This document shows, piece by piece, positions 21,465 to 32,473 of a stretch of 64,000 nt of DNA; the stretch's first letter is position 1; every line of letters starts with the position of its first letter. This stretch comes from Gliomastix tumulicola (taxonomy: Eukaryota; Ascomycota; Sordariomycetes; Hypocreales; Bionectriaceae), in assembly GCA_001599755.1 (NCBI GenBank), contig BCHX01000002.1:3578330-3642329 (forward strand). Reading direction: 5' to 3'. A program made the position numbers and the translations under genes. Under the pieces are notes generated by a model, which was not told the origin of the DNA, made no database searches, and worked only from the letters and a program-made list of their open reading frames with translations.

Positions 21465-23593
21465 CTACCATCCTAATACCCGGCGCAGAAGTTGCCGCCA
21501 AAGGAAGAGCAGCCACATACGCACGAGATTCTGACCGGCCCCGATGGGGTGGTTCGCAGAGGAGGACTGGGCAGAGTCGCTGTTCTCTGTCGTCGACGTC
21601 ACTCCCAGTGCCGCAGCGATTGCTCCCTGGTAGGCTTGAGCTATACGAGCATTCAGGGCGTCTGCAACCCATTCCTCCTTGTCATTCCCTCCCCGGCGGC
21701 GTTCTTCGGGTTTCGGGTCGGTTAGGTAGCCAGCCTCATTGGACCCCCTCCGCAGCATGTTCTCCAGATCTTGGAGGAGGTATTCAGACTTCTCTCGAGC
21801 TCCAGGCCTTACCCTAAGCATCTTACTACTTATCATGTCCAGTAGATCGTGGATGAAAGGTGTGCACCTCGGCATGTTGTGCAGCTCGAGAATGCTCTTT
21901 TGATGGAGCAGTCAGCATGGATGACTTCGAAAAGGGGAACGGGAACGGGAACGGGAAGGGGGGGGGTACGACGGAGTCAGTGGGAGCGACACACCTTTTC
22001 CACCGTATCCTTCACCTTGAAGCAAAACTTATTATCTTTCGTCTTGCTGATATCAAAGTACATGTTGGTCTTGGCCCACAGGGCCGTCTTGAGGCGCTCG
22101 ACGGAGAACCTCCGCCTCATGTCACTGCCCCCCAGGGCCCAGGCAGCCATCTCCAGGAACACACAGCCGAGGGTCCAGATGTCGTATGCTCGGGAGATTT
22201 CGGCGTTTTCAATGTCGCTCTCGGGCGCACGGTACGACATCGTGGTGGACAGGTTTATGTTTGGGACATTCGAACGGCTATGCTCGCCGTGGATGTCCGC
22301 CAACCCCAGGTCACCGATCACAAAGATACCCCTGTCGTCATCCCTCAGCCTGAACCAGAGAATGTTCTCCGGCTTCAGGTCCCCATGCCTTGTGAACTTC
22401 TTCGACGGGTCTAGGAGGCCGCCGATACTGCCCCTGTGTAGCAGATTTACGGCGGCCATGAGTCCTGCAATCTGCTCTGCCAGCCAACCAGCCGCCTGCC
22501 TGTCGGTAGGAGCATCGAATTCGAAAATACCGAGCTTCTTCGTAATGTAGTCGTCGAGGTCGCAGTCGGCGGCAGGGAACACAAAGCAGTAGTTGTCACC
22601 CTGCTTGTAGGTGGCTAGGAGGGTGATGATGTGCCGGTGGGCGCGGTCGTTGGGGTTCGTGGCACTCTGGCGGGCCTGGACGCCGTGTCGCTTGAGCAAG
22701 TCGACCTCGTTGTGAAACGCCTTCATGTCGGGATGCTGACTCGGCTTCAGGCACTTGACGGCCACAAGCTCGCTGTGCAGCCCGACAGGACCCAGGAGTC
22801 GCCCGAAACTATGCGAGTGAGGGTCGATCTTGTGCTTGGTGACCGAGCCAAACCCGCCGCTCTTGTCCCAAGCTGTGGCGCCTGCGCCCGCCTCTGCGAT
22901 ATGCTCCTTGAGCCATGGCAGGAGGATGCCCTCTTGTAGCTCTAGATGGGGGCTCACTTCGATCACTGCCCCTTCGCCAGTGTCAAAGTACGGGACCATG
23001 ACACCACGCCTCCGAAAGTGAAAAGCATCTTTCAGGACGTTTATCCACCCGCACCTGTCTACAACGTCTGTGATGAGGTCCAGATTCACGAAGAGGATCT
23101 GTCCGTCTGACAGCTCTGGAACGTCCAGAAATCTCTCGATATCCCGCGTTGTCCCGATCAGGACCAGCACGGCGAAGACGGCAAGGTAGGCTGGCTGGGT
23201 CTTCCTGCGATGGTGATGGACCGCCGCCGGCACGATTCGTCGGCACAGCTTCTCCGCCGTCTGAGCGTCCACACCGCATCTCTGCAGCTCTCTCCGGACC
23301 CGCTCCCTCGTCAGGAGCTTCCTCAGCAGCCCGTAGCCCCAGAATGTCTGCTCCGCGTTCGCGTCTGCATGGTCCGAAGCACTGCGCCGGAGGTCCTCGT
23401 CCAAGGACCTGGACGCGGTGGCAGAAGCGCCGGGACTAGTAAGCTGCAAGGAGGAGCCGGGGTTGTCGATAGGGGCCTGCTCGGGGGGGGCCACACCGTC
23501 AAGAGAGCGGGAGTCCGGCTCCTGCAAAGCCAGGCTATTGACACGAAGGACAGGCCTGGGAGGAAGGTCGTGGTCTGGGCCTCGGTGCGCCAT
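21465..23593 (-). CDS. Protein kinase K1 with fungal N-terminal helical domain
   Basis: Exons 23593-21995 and 21896-21465 join in phase 0 to 676 aa. A disordered N-terminus precedes a helical domain (about residues 83-170) that is shared with kinase K2. The kinase domain spans about 244-560: glycine loop GGFGSV 246-251, VAVK lysine 280, alpha-C Glu 296, HGDLKPEN with Asp 405, DLG at 428-430 and APE at 456-458. HGD replaces HRD and DLG replaces DFG, but the catalytic Lys, Glu and both Asp residues remain, so activity is plausible. The C-terminus after the intron is helical and ends in a hydrophobic segment (WLLFLWRQLLRRVLGW). Substrate and pathway are unknown. Confidence 0.88.
21897..21994 (-). 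repeat. Short GGGAAC repeat inside the K1 intron
   Basis: The 98-nt intron of kinase K1 carries about four tandem copies of a GGGAAC hexamer (plus-strand reading, near 21937-21958) followed by a G run. On the transcript this is a pyrimidine-rich stretch between donor and branch site. It is probably a length-variable microsatellite. Confidence 0.7.
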
Positions 23594-24605
23594 GGTGGTT
23601 CATCTCCCGAGGCGTACGGGGGATGACAGGGCACTGAAAGTCCGGGTCTGACAGGGCTTTGCAACACCCTAACGAGGAAGGCGCACGGGGCAAAGGGGCG
23701 GTGTTCTTCGTTACGGCGGATGGGCTGTGACCGGGATGGGTGGCGATGGGATGGTTGGTTGGTTGGTTTGTGCGAGGGGAAGATGATACTTGGGGGTGTA
23801 GGAGGTTATAAGTTACGAGTCAGGGGAATTCAAGTACACCTGCCACACCAACCGGTATTATATATATTACATATTACAGACACACAGAAAAGTCAAGCTG
23901 CAACGCAGCGACGGCAGTGATTGCTGCCCAAGAGTCCCAGCCAGCCCGCGAACCGTCAAACTACGTCGATGGTTCGCATCGCAGGCTCTGGTCGTGGTAA
24001 GCGAGGCAAACACGGGAGGATGATCTTCTGAGTTGGCAAGGCCTGGAGCACGGCGGCCGAATCCGCAGCCGCATTTTACGGCCGCGGCCACTCACGCACG
24101 TTGTGGCAGGGGCTGTGTAGCGCCCGTCGGTGTCATCTTGCATATGGGTGTGGTAGATTTAGTGGTTGCCTTCTCTTTCAGCTGCCTTCTATGGCCGCCT
24201 TTGGGTCGCATATGGGGGGCTGTGTTTTGCACCACCTTGCCTAACAGGCAGAATAAAAATCGATCACCAAACTAGAGGTTGAGATTCAGGGGATAATGTC
24301 GGTATTCAATTCAAATTGGTAGAGGGTGCTCCCGTGGTAACGTAACATTCGTTAATAACGCCTTCGCTTCCAAAATCCATCGAATGAAGGAAAACCCCAT
24401 ATCCCAACACCTGATTCCCAGTCTGTCACATCTGTCTGCAGCATCTGTACATCAGACCATCGTTCGCAATGACTGTGCTGCCTGCGCTCCGCTAGGCATA
24501 CGCCATACGACTCGTAGGACTCCTGCAAGTGTCGACCACACATCCCTAGAGCACGACGTTGAAATCAGCAAACCACTTGGCCGTTGACCTACCAACCCCC
24601 CAAAA
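23594..24605. other. Intergenic region between K1 and S2
   Basis: About 1 kb upstream of K1 and downstream of S2. It holds a short (TTGG)n run near 23753-23767 and AT-rich sequence near 23855-23880. No gene was recognised. Confidence 0.4.
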
Positions 24606-24941
24606 CTATAACACCATGCGTACCAAGTCTATCTTTGTGTCTGAGCTGATATTGTACACGTTATGGAGCATCTGCATTGTCACGTCAGCATTTCTTGCCT
24701 GCCAGTAGGTGACGATGATCCGAAGAAGGGGCAGGGAGGGGAGGGAAGGAAGAACACGTACTTCCACTTTAAACCGTCCATCTGGGCCGACGGCCTCTCT
24801 GATCGCCTTCACCAGTTTCACGGCGTTCGGCGCTCGTCGCGTGTCAAGCAGTTCCGTGTGCTTGAATCCATCGTCGTCGTAGTTGGCGAAGGGTGCGGGG
24901 CTTCCGTTGTCCTCAGCGCCCGAATCACCATATGAGGACAT
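24606..24941 (-). CDS. Small alpha/beta protein S2 (90 aa, two exons)
   Basis: Exons 24941-24762 and 24698-24606 join in phase 0 to 90 aa, with a GTACGT..GGCAG intron. After an acidic, disordered first 35 residues comes a helix (NAVKLVKAIREAV), a strand (RFKVE), a strand (DVTMQML) and a C-terminal helix (TKIDLVRMVL). No named family is recognised. The intron falls directly after the first strand, the same place and phase as intron 1 of S1 (20928-21273). This supports, but does not prove, a common origin. The gene lies between the two kinase genes. Confidence 0.6.
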   Translation of the reverse strand: MSSYGDSGAEDNGSPAPFANYDDDGFKHTELLDTRRAPNAVKLVKAIREAVGPDGRFKVEVRVLPSLPSLPLLRIIVTYWQARNADVTMQMLHNVYNISSDTKIDLVRMVL

Positions 24942-26002
24942 GTAGGGCAGAAGAAAATGGGTGACTTCGAAGGGTTCCGAGTGAAAAAAAAAAAAAGGGG
25001 GAGAGTATCACTTAAAAATGAGGTCACTGACGAACTATGTGGGTGACGCCGGAAATTCGGTTGAGAGGCATCGCTGCCTCTTATATGCTGCTCGAAAAAC
25101 GAGGCACGTCTGGCACTGACCAGAAGGCACAGTCAGGTCAGTCCGTAGGCCAGAGAAAGTGGACACGAGGCAAAGTGCAGGCAAATTGGCAAGGCAGACT
25201 GAGGGTAGTCGACAGCATCTCATGGCCCACAGGGAGAGCAGCAGGCTTAACGAGAAGCCAATCATCCCGCCTGAAGACCTGTCATATCATTCCTAAGCCG
25301 AAAAGACTCAGTCTGGGCACAAGAGATACGCGCCATGTGGCGTCTTCTCAGGCGACCTTGCCAGACTGACCCAGAATGTCTCCGAAGACCAGCGGCTCAG
25401 CGGCCAGACCGGCCTGCCTGTGCGAACCATCTTGCTACCAGCACTCCCCGACTGATTGCCACCGTGCTCTTCGACGTGGTCGCAGTAATGGGGCGATGTC
25501 TGATTCAGCCTGGCTGAGCAACTCCGGTACAAAACCCGTTATCAGTCAGGCTCTCTGCTGGTTTGCTACTTACGCCGTCAAATGCGACCTGAGGACAGGG
25601 AAGAATGCCTCGGACACCACTCAGAAGACCGAAGCTCCACGGTCGGTGTTGCCTGTTTCCTAGGGGCATGGTTCTAGGGCGCTTAGTACTAGCACGACGC
25701 GTCTCCTGTGCTGTTTCTTGCTGGCCACGCAGCAGCTTTTGCTACCAGCAGTAGGAGTGCGTCGCATTCAACTGTAGAGGAGCCAAATGTGGCGCAGGGC
25801 CCCCAGCCCAGCCAATATTTGCGCATCCGCAGTACCTGGGAATGGAGGAAGACGTAGTTGAACGTAGGCTCTGGCACACCTGGAGGGAAAGCCACTCACC
25901 TATTGTCTGAGTTATAATTACAATGCCCCGTCCACAGAAGATGCATTGGACGGCTTGTTCTGAGGATCTCCAGGTAGCCGACAAATCACCTCGACTTGAG
26001 TC
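24942..26002. other. Intergenic region between S2 and K2
   Basis: About 1.06 kb between divergent start codons. A poly-A run is present near 24987-25000. Only shadow-like frames are visible and I could not support a gene. Confidence 0.4.
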
Positions 26003-28632
26003 ATGGAGAGCAAGCACAATCAAGAAACGCCTGTGGAGGCGCCGAGCGTGAGTAACAACTCCATCCAATCAGTTACACGAGCATGATACTCACCTCGCCA
26101 CAGGTAACGATACCAAGGATGATGAGGAACGGCTTGCCCCTGGATGACGAAGTGTATGCAGGGAATGATCGACCGATCATTGGCTCGCACATCGATCCGG
26201 TTACGTCCGCCGACAGCGACAACAACAAGAACAAGGGCACTCCCGTCACCACCATCAACGACGGTGGCGATGGGGAGCAGCTCGGCTCCCAAGTCAGGGA
26301 CAGGGAGCTATTCGATGCCACTTCCGATACCGCTCCGAGCGAGCCAGGCCCAGGCCGTGATAACCTCTTCTCGCATTTTGGCGAAGGGTTTCAGCACGAA
26401 TCAGTTCCCCCAGGTGACCTGGAGGTAACCCCCCAGAACCTCGAGAAGGAGCTTCGCGAGGCTTTGGTCAAGTCTGCGTGGAGACTGCATGTCGCCTCCG
26501 AAAGGAACATGCTCCCCGTGAAGAAGTTCCTGCCCCTCAACAAGCTGGATGATATCATCACAAAGTCCTCGGTCAGGGCCGAGCTGGAATCCTGGGGTTT
26601 CCTGGATGAGGAAGACATTGGCCGCATGGCGCACGCTATCTGGGGTCTGCACTCAGTCTGCGACAAGGGAGCCAGTTCCCTTGCGGATAACAGGATGTCA
26701 AAGACCACCCGACGCAGACTGTTTGCGATCCTCATCCTGGCGGGAAAGCCTCAGGCCATCCTCAAGCTGATCGAGGACGGGATCTTTGACGTCCATCTCC
26801 CCTTTACCCAGAACTCCGAGACACAAACCTTGAAGGTACAGTGTAAAACAGACCCCAAAGCAGACGACAAAGCGGACGACAAAGCGGACGACAAGCTGCA
26901 AGATATAGCTGCGTTCGCGGACTGGGCGGAGCGAGACCATGATCTCTTCAACATATACCAGTGGAACTTACTAGCTCCATACTTTTCTCTCAGAAGCAAG
27001 GAAAATCCCAAGGTACACACCTACAGACTCGAGGGGATGAGACCCCTTCCGTTCATCATGGACCCCTTGATAGCCAGCGACAGCGATCCGGCAACGGGAG
27101 GCTTCGCGGAGGTTCGGCGGGTCAAGATTCACGAGGCACACCTGGCCAAGGGCGACCATTGCGTAAGTGTTCCATGCTCCCCTAGGAAGATCAATCAATG
27201 ATTGCAACCGCAGACTGACTTATGCTTGGATACAGAGCCCGTACTTCGCCATGAAGACGCTGATCGACAATTCCCCAGAAGCCTTCAAGCAGGAAATATT
27301 TGCATTGAAGACGATTATGCAGGAAAAGTCGAACCGATATGTCACGCCGCTTCTCGTGGCAATCGAGCATGGAACGGACAGGAGTCTCATGTTCCCCTGG
27401 GCGGAGGGCAATCTCCTCCAGTTCTGGAAGGCCCACGATAACGGTATCGGTCAGCGACCGGCCGATCCCAACATGGTCAAGTGGATGGCGAAACAATTCG
27501 CTGGCCTTTCCAGCGTCGTCACGCTGGTCCATGGTCCTACCAAGTCCTTCGACGAAGAGACCGCGACTCGGGGCTGCTCCTTACAGCCAACGCAGTACGG
27601 AAGGCACGGGGACCTGAAGCCGGAGAACATTCTCTTCTTCGTCGGTGCCGAACATGATGATGACACTGATCCGAGCATATCAGACGGTCCGAGAGGCATC
27701 CTTAAGGTAGCTGACTTTGGCCTTGCCGCCTTCCACACCAAGGGCTCGGAGAGGCAGAGGGCCTCGCGGACGGCCAGATCCAAAACCCACCGGGCCCCCG
27801 AGTTTGACGCTGCCGAGGTCACCGCGTCAGCCGACATCTGGTCGTTTGGGTGCATCCTCTTGGAGTTCCTCGTCTGGTACCAGCGGGGCATGGAAGGTGT
27901 CAAGAAGTTCAGCCACGACAGGGCTGAGGAGGAGCGCGAGCAGAACCCCGAGTACGTCGAGGACAAGTTCTTCATGCGCGAGGCCGGGGCCCATCGGGAT
28001 TTCAAAGTGAAGGAGACTGTCATCAAGGTGAGCACCCATCCGATCTGACTTCCTCCCCTCCCTATCCAGAACTTTGAGCAGCTGACACACGAGTTTTAAA
28101 GGAAATCGCCAACCTTCGACGAGGATCCAAGTGTAGTAACTTCTGCATCGATGCCCTGGACTTGATCCAATGCTGTCTGCTGCGGGTCAAACCAGACGAG
28201 AGGCTTGCATGTGGTGAAGTGCACAAGACGTTGGAGGCCATCCTCAAGACAGCCTTGAAGTGCAATGAATATTGCGTCGCACCGGCTAGGGTCGACACGG
28301 CTCCTTTGAAAAAGAGCACAAAGTGTGCCAAGAGGCTTGTCAAAGCTTTGGAATCTGGTTCCTGGCGTCTGAGAATCTTGGACGACCGTGCACTGCGCCG
28401 GCGCAGCTCCGAAGAATTCAGCTCACAAGACGAGACCGCCTGTGAGACTTCGGACGAGTTGAGCCCACAGAAGGTAGATCCACCACAGAAGGCAGATCCG
28501 CCACAGAAGGCAGCACAGCCGGAAGCACAGCCAGAAGCACAGCCAGAAGCACAGCCGGCGGCAGGCTTCGGGCTGCAGCGTTTGTGGGAGGCATTCTTTG
28601 GGCTGCTCTCCAAGGCGTGGCCTTTCGAATGA
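26003..28632 (+). CDS. Protein kinase K2 with fungal N-terminal helical domain
   Basis: Exons 26003-26047, 26104-27162, 27236-28027 and 28102-28632 join in frame to 808 aa. If the first small intron is not used, an in-frame ATG at 26083 would start the protein. The N-terminal helical domain (about residues 125-250) matches that of K1 in pattern. The kinase domain has the glycine loop GGFAEV at about 347-352, Lys 375 in YFAMKTL, HGDLKPEN with Asp 494, DFG at 528-530 and APE. HGD again replaces HRD. The intron after FKVKETVIK matches the K1 intron after FKVKDTVEK. A (KADD)n repeat lies before the kinase domain, and PPQKADPPQ / AQPE repeats fill the C-terminal tail. Confidence 0.88.
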
Positions 28633-29289
28633 TGTTAGGGGGAGCAGGTGGATGGAGGTGGTGTAAGATTTCTCGACCATGAGCCCTAAAATTTTAGCCG
28701 TTAAGGAGGACAGATCTGGTACTGGAAGGAACTTGGGATATTGGGTGGAGTTCGGTGTAATAATTAGTACTCCCAGGTAGTGGTAATACGTACTGCTACA
28801 GTGATGGACCACTGTAGTTCAATTGCTTTCAGGCCATGGGCCCCCCTCAGTGACGACGGGAACTTCCTCCTGTCGCCTTGGAAGGAAAAGGTGTACACAT
28901 AAGTACTACTTAAAGGATCCCGTATTTCGACTTCATGGCCACAAAACTCAGGGTAGAAATCTTTGATATTCATTGTGTGCGTCACCCTGCTCAGGAACGA
29001 AAATTTGAGATACTTGAGCCTTGAGAACGTCCTTCAAAGCGTATCGTGGCGCCGCCTAATGGCCCTAATGTGGCATTATCTCACTCAGGAGGCATCTCCT
29101 CCTCCGTGCTCCCATCTTCCTCCAGTGAATGCTGCCAGGTCGTATCACCTGATCGATACCTGACGTACTCCATAGGTATTGGGAGCGCAGAAGTGTGTGT
29201 GTATACGAATGCTTAGAATACAAATTAAAATGATTAGCTGGCAACGATGAACACTTGTCCTTGAAATCCTTGCTGCTTGAGAACGGCCT
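28633..29289. other. Convergent 3' flanks with a degenerate gene fragment
   Basis: About 650 bases between K2 and the finger-protein gene A. The segment around 29010-29115 resembles the 3' end of gene A (see the pseudogene entry). Nothing else was recognised. Confidence 0.45.
29010..29115 (-). pseudogene. Degenerate duplicate of the 3' end of finger-protein gene A
   Basis: Two blocks here repeat the terminal coding sequence of the neighbouring gene. CTTGAGAACG.CCTTCA occurs at 29019-29035 and at 29275-29292. CTCAGGAGGCA.CTCCT occurs at 29084-29100 and at 29329-29345, followed in both by a C/T-rich run. The blocks are 63 bases apart in the first copy and 52 in the second, so an indel separates them. 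No reading frame survives. It is most simply a decayed partial tandem duplication. Confidence 0.5.
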
Positions 29290-30761
29290 TCAGGCTGTAG
29301 GTGCCCTTGATCTCCGACGCGGCCTCAACTCAGGAGGCAGCTCCTGCTCCGGATGCTCCTTTCCCCAATGTCCGCGCAGCTTATCCCATCTTCCGCCAAC
29401 CTCGATGTGTCCGCACGAGGCGCCAGGGCAGTACAGATTGAATCTCGGGTCATGTCGTTTCTCGTGCCTCCCCAAGTTCCAAGACTCGGGGAAGGTTTTG
29501 CCGCAGCTGCTACACTTGAAAGGAGCCCTGAGAGAGACACATATTAATATGCCGAATGGGTGCGTATCTCGGAAGCGGTGGGCGCTCACGATGCGTCAGG
29601 TGCCGTTGCCGTCATGCCGTAACTCGTCCCAGGTGTACCGGGATCGCTACCGGGAGAATTGGCAGCTGTCGACGGCCTTGCTTGTTCTGGGCGTGACAGA
29701 ACCCATTGGCAGAAGCTTGGGTAAGACGGTCCATCTGGCAGGAGCCCCTGGAGATTTGATTGATTAGCGGGCAGGCCTCCTTTAGTCGCTCTTGATTGAG
29801 GGGTGATGGAATATCTCACCTTCCCAACCGTAATCATGTATCTCTGGACTTCTTCGAAAGACTGGAGGTATCCCAGGCCTACGAGCTTCCTAGCTACAGC
29901 TAGAAGAGCGTAGGCCTGTGAGCTCATAAAGATTCGACTGGTCCCTCGGGGGTTCACGTAATGCACTTGTATCATCTTAAAGATGTGAGATTCAGGCTCG
30001 GGGAACCCAATGAACTGGGACGGATTCACGGAGCTTCCGCCTGAGAGCAGATGAAAAAGATTGCCGAAGTGGTGGAGGAAAACGTCGATGACCTTAAAAG
30101 CACGCGTGCCATAAAGGCTCTGACAATGCCAGGCGTAGCCAATCCCAGGCAAAGACGGTCGCTGGGGTGCGGGACGGTACTCGATTCCTCCGAGTGTCTG
30201 CGGCCAGAGCTGCTGAACTAGGAAGACGAACGCTGCGCGTTCTCCATCATCCTGAATGGCATCGCTCCAGACCTGGACATCCGACAAGACATCCGTCCGT
30301 TCAATGCACTGCATGACAAACAGGAGGGAGATGATGTAGGAAAGGCTCACGACTGCAAAGATCGGCCCGAGATTAGCTAGCGCTGTTCCGGATCGGATGT
30401 CTCGAAAGGCAACGACGCCCGTCTCACGAAGGCCCTTGGCATCTTGATACTTGTTGCCAATCTGGGCGAGGGCTGGGAAGTCGAATTCGAATTGCTGTAC
30501 CAAGGGCTCGAAAATCTTCCACAAGTGCTCAGAGTGTTGGTTGACGAGCTTGATGGAGACCAGGTCGCACGTTGCCTGAGTCTGCTGAGGTTCCTGGGGG
30601 TCCGCCTTATGGGCGTAATGGAAGGCTGCGATAAGCCCATAGATCTCTGCAGAAGTCCTTGTCAGATCGAATAGAGCTCTCTCGTCATCGGCTCCCGCTA
30701 GGGGCGTACTGCTCTCAAAAGAGTGAGACTCGGGGGGTGAGCTCGTGTAAGGCATCGTCAT
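29290..30761 (-). CDS. Finger protein A: helical domain plus C-terminal C2H2 finger pair
   Basis: Exons 30761-29820, 29747-29590 and 29527-29290 join in frame to 445 aa. The first roughly 315 residues look all-helical, with the markers DAKGLRETGV.FRDI near 108-124, VQVWSDAIQDD, and AYALLAVARKLVGLGYL. A linker follows that contains GPSYPSF. Two fingers close the protein: a canonical CxxC-x12-HxxxH unit, then a C-x4-C-x14-H-x4-H unit. I know no name for the helical domain. The protein is a clear paralog of the product of 36011-38084, with both introns at the same places and phases. Function is unknown; the fingers suggest nucleic-acid or protein binding. The gene is convergent with kinase K2. 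Confidence 0.85.
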
Positions 30762-32473
30762 TGTGCCACGATACCCAGGAATGGGCGCGAAGAATGTCGA
30801 ATTGGAAGCAGGACGAGGCAGCCAGAGTTGCCGTTGAGTTGGGAAGAGGCGGCTAGAAAGGCAGATGGGACGCGAACTACGGTGACTACCAATAAATATA
30901 GATCACATCCGCTCGTGACGGAGAGCCTCTGCGGAAACATGGGTCAGTCCCCCTCATCGCAGATTGCTCATAGCCATCGAGATGTCCCTATTCCCCAGGG
31001 CAGAGCCACAGAGCAACACGCGTAGTAGAGAAGGTCAGGAAGACCAAGCTGTGGGCCGCGGGGCATAGTTGGGACTCTGAGGGGCTCTAAGGGACATCAG
31101 GGATCGCTGAAAGTCGGCCCCGGGACGGCCCCGGACAGCCCAACGCATCAACCTTGAGTCAGTTTAGAGCCTGTGAGGCGGCAGGGCCGAGAGGCTGGAC
31201 ATCCCTAGTGCGGCTCTGTTGCGGGGCATAGGTGAGGCTACGCGCTGTCCCCAATCCCTGATAGTCCCTGGACCGATCCCTTCAGTCCCTGGGTCGGTCC
31301 CTCAAGTCCCTACGCTCCCCAGGCGTCCCCAAGCCTGCTTGCCTCCGGCGTGAACACCTAGTGATTGGCTCTCCAGAGTGTCATGCGCTGTCAGCGTCGT
31401 AATGGAGGCGTCCCGAACGTCGCCCGAGGCAGTCCGCCAGACTGACTGACCCGCGGAGGGTTCTCTGAGCGCGCGCGTTGAAGGGTATATCATCATGCGG
31501 CGGACCGCCCGACTAAACCAGGCGTTCTCGCACCCAAGAAATTATTCGCCGTCCAGATTTCCAGGCCCGGCAATGCTCGCACATGATGACTGACGACTAC
31601 TGTCAGAGCACTTGGTCCGTGACGCATCAGGTATGCCCCCTCGGTGTGAGAGAAGAAAGCCCACCGTTCAGCCAAACGGTGTGCAGTGCATACTCTGCAT
31701 GTCAGCCGTACTCATGCAGGCAATAGGGCGAAATGTTAGCACGATGGCTTGATAGTATGCCTAAGACAGATCCCTGGACCGGCCTCAGGTATCAGTATCA
31801 AGCTACAAACGACCAGAATGCGACGGAACGACCCCTCACAGCTCGGAGGCCCCACTGTGACGAGATTCGGTTGCCGGCGGAGCGATTATAACGACTAGCC
31901 AATGGAGGACATCGACAAGCGCCAGAGCCACCACATCCAATCCAGTGTTGTCAGCTCTTCACAAGCTGAGATGTCGTTCTGGATGGACAGGGGGTCGATC
32001 TGGTCCTGGTGCGGGGATGATGAACGAGTGGAACTAAGGAAAGAGGGTGTTCGGATGCCACCGAACCTACAAAAATGGGCGAGGACAGCACATAGATTGA
32101 AAGAAACGACGCTGGATGTGTGGTGGGAAGTCTGGAAACGACCGTCTGAAATTTAGGACAGCTGGAGTGGCCCCTTTTCCAGCGATCAAGCGCACCTACC
32201 CTACAGCACATCGCCCAAAAGTATATAGAACCTGACAATATAACTTGCCCAATGATTTTGCATACGCACCTCGATACGGCCACGGAAGACATTTCAGGCT
32301 TCGTACTCCCTTGAAAAAGCCAGCACTTCGGGTTTTGGGGATACTGAAGGTAAAAGCATAAATCATATGATTCTTATATCATTGCAAACAACTGTATGTG
32401 CTTTTGCCGTCTAATGTCCAGACTCACGGCGGCATCAAGTAAAAATGTACAAGTAGAAGTCAAAGGCTCAAAT
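30762..32473. other. Intergenic region upstream of finger protein A
   Basis: About 1.7 kb with no supported gene. Four GTCCCT hexamers occur within 48 bases at 31264-31311 and one more at 30984, which is AGGGAC read toward gene A. The same hexamer clusters upstream of the paralog (35606-35802). Confidence 0.45.
31264..31311 (-). promoter_or_regulatory. Cluster of four AGGGAC hexamers upstream of finger-protein gene A
   Basis: GTCCCT occurs at 31264-31269, 31285-31290, 31297-31302 and 31306-31311, about 500-550 bases upstream of the gene A start. It reads AGGGAC on the coding strand. The density is far above chance for a hexamer. Whether a factor binds here is unknown. Confidence 0.35.
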
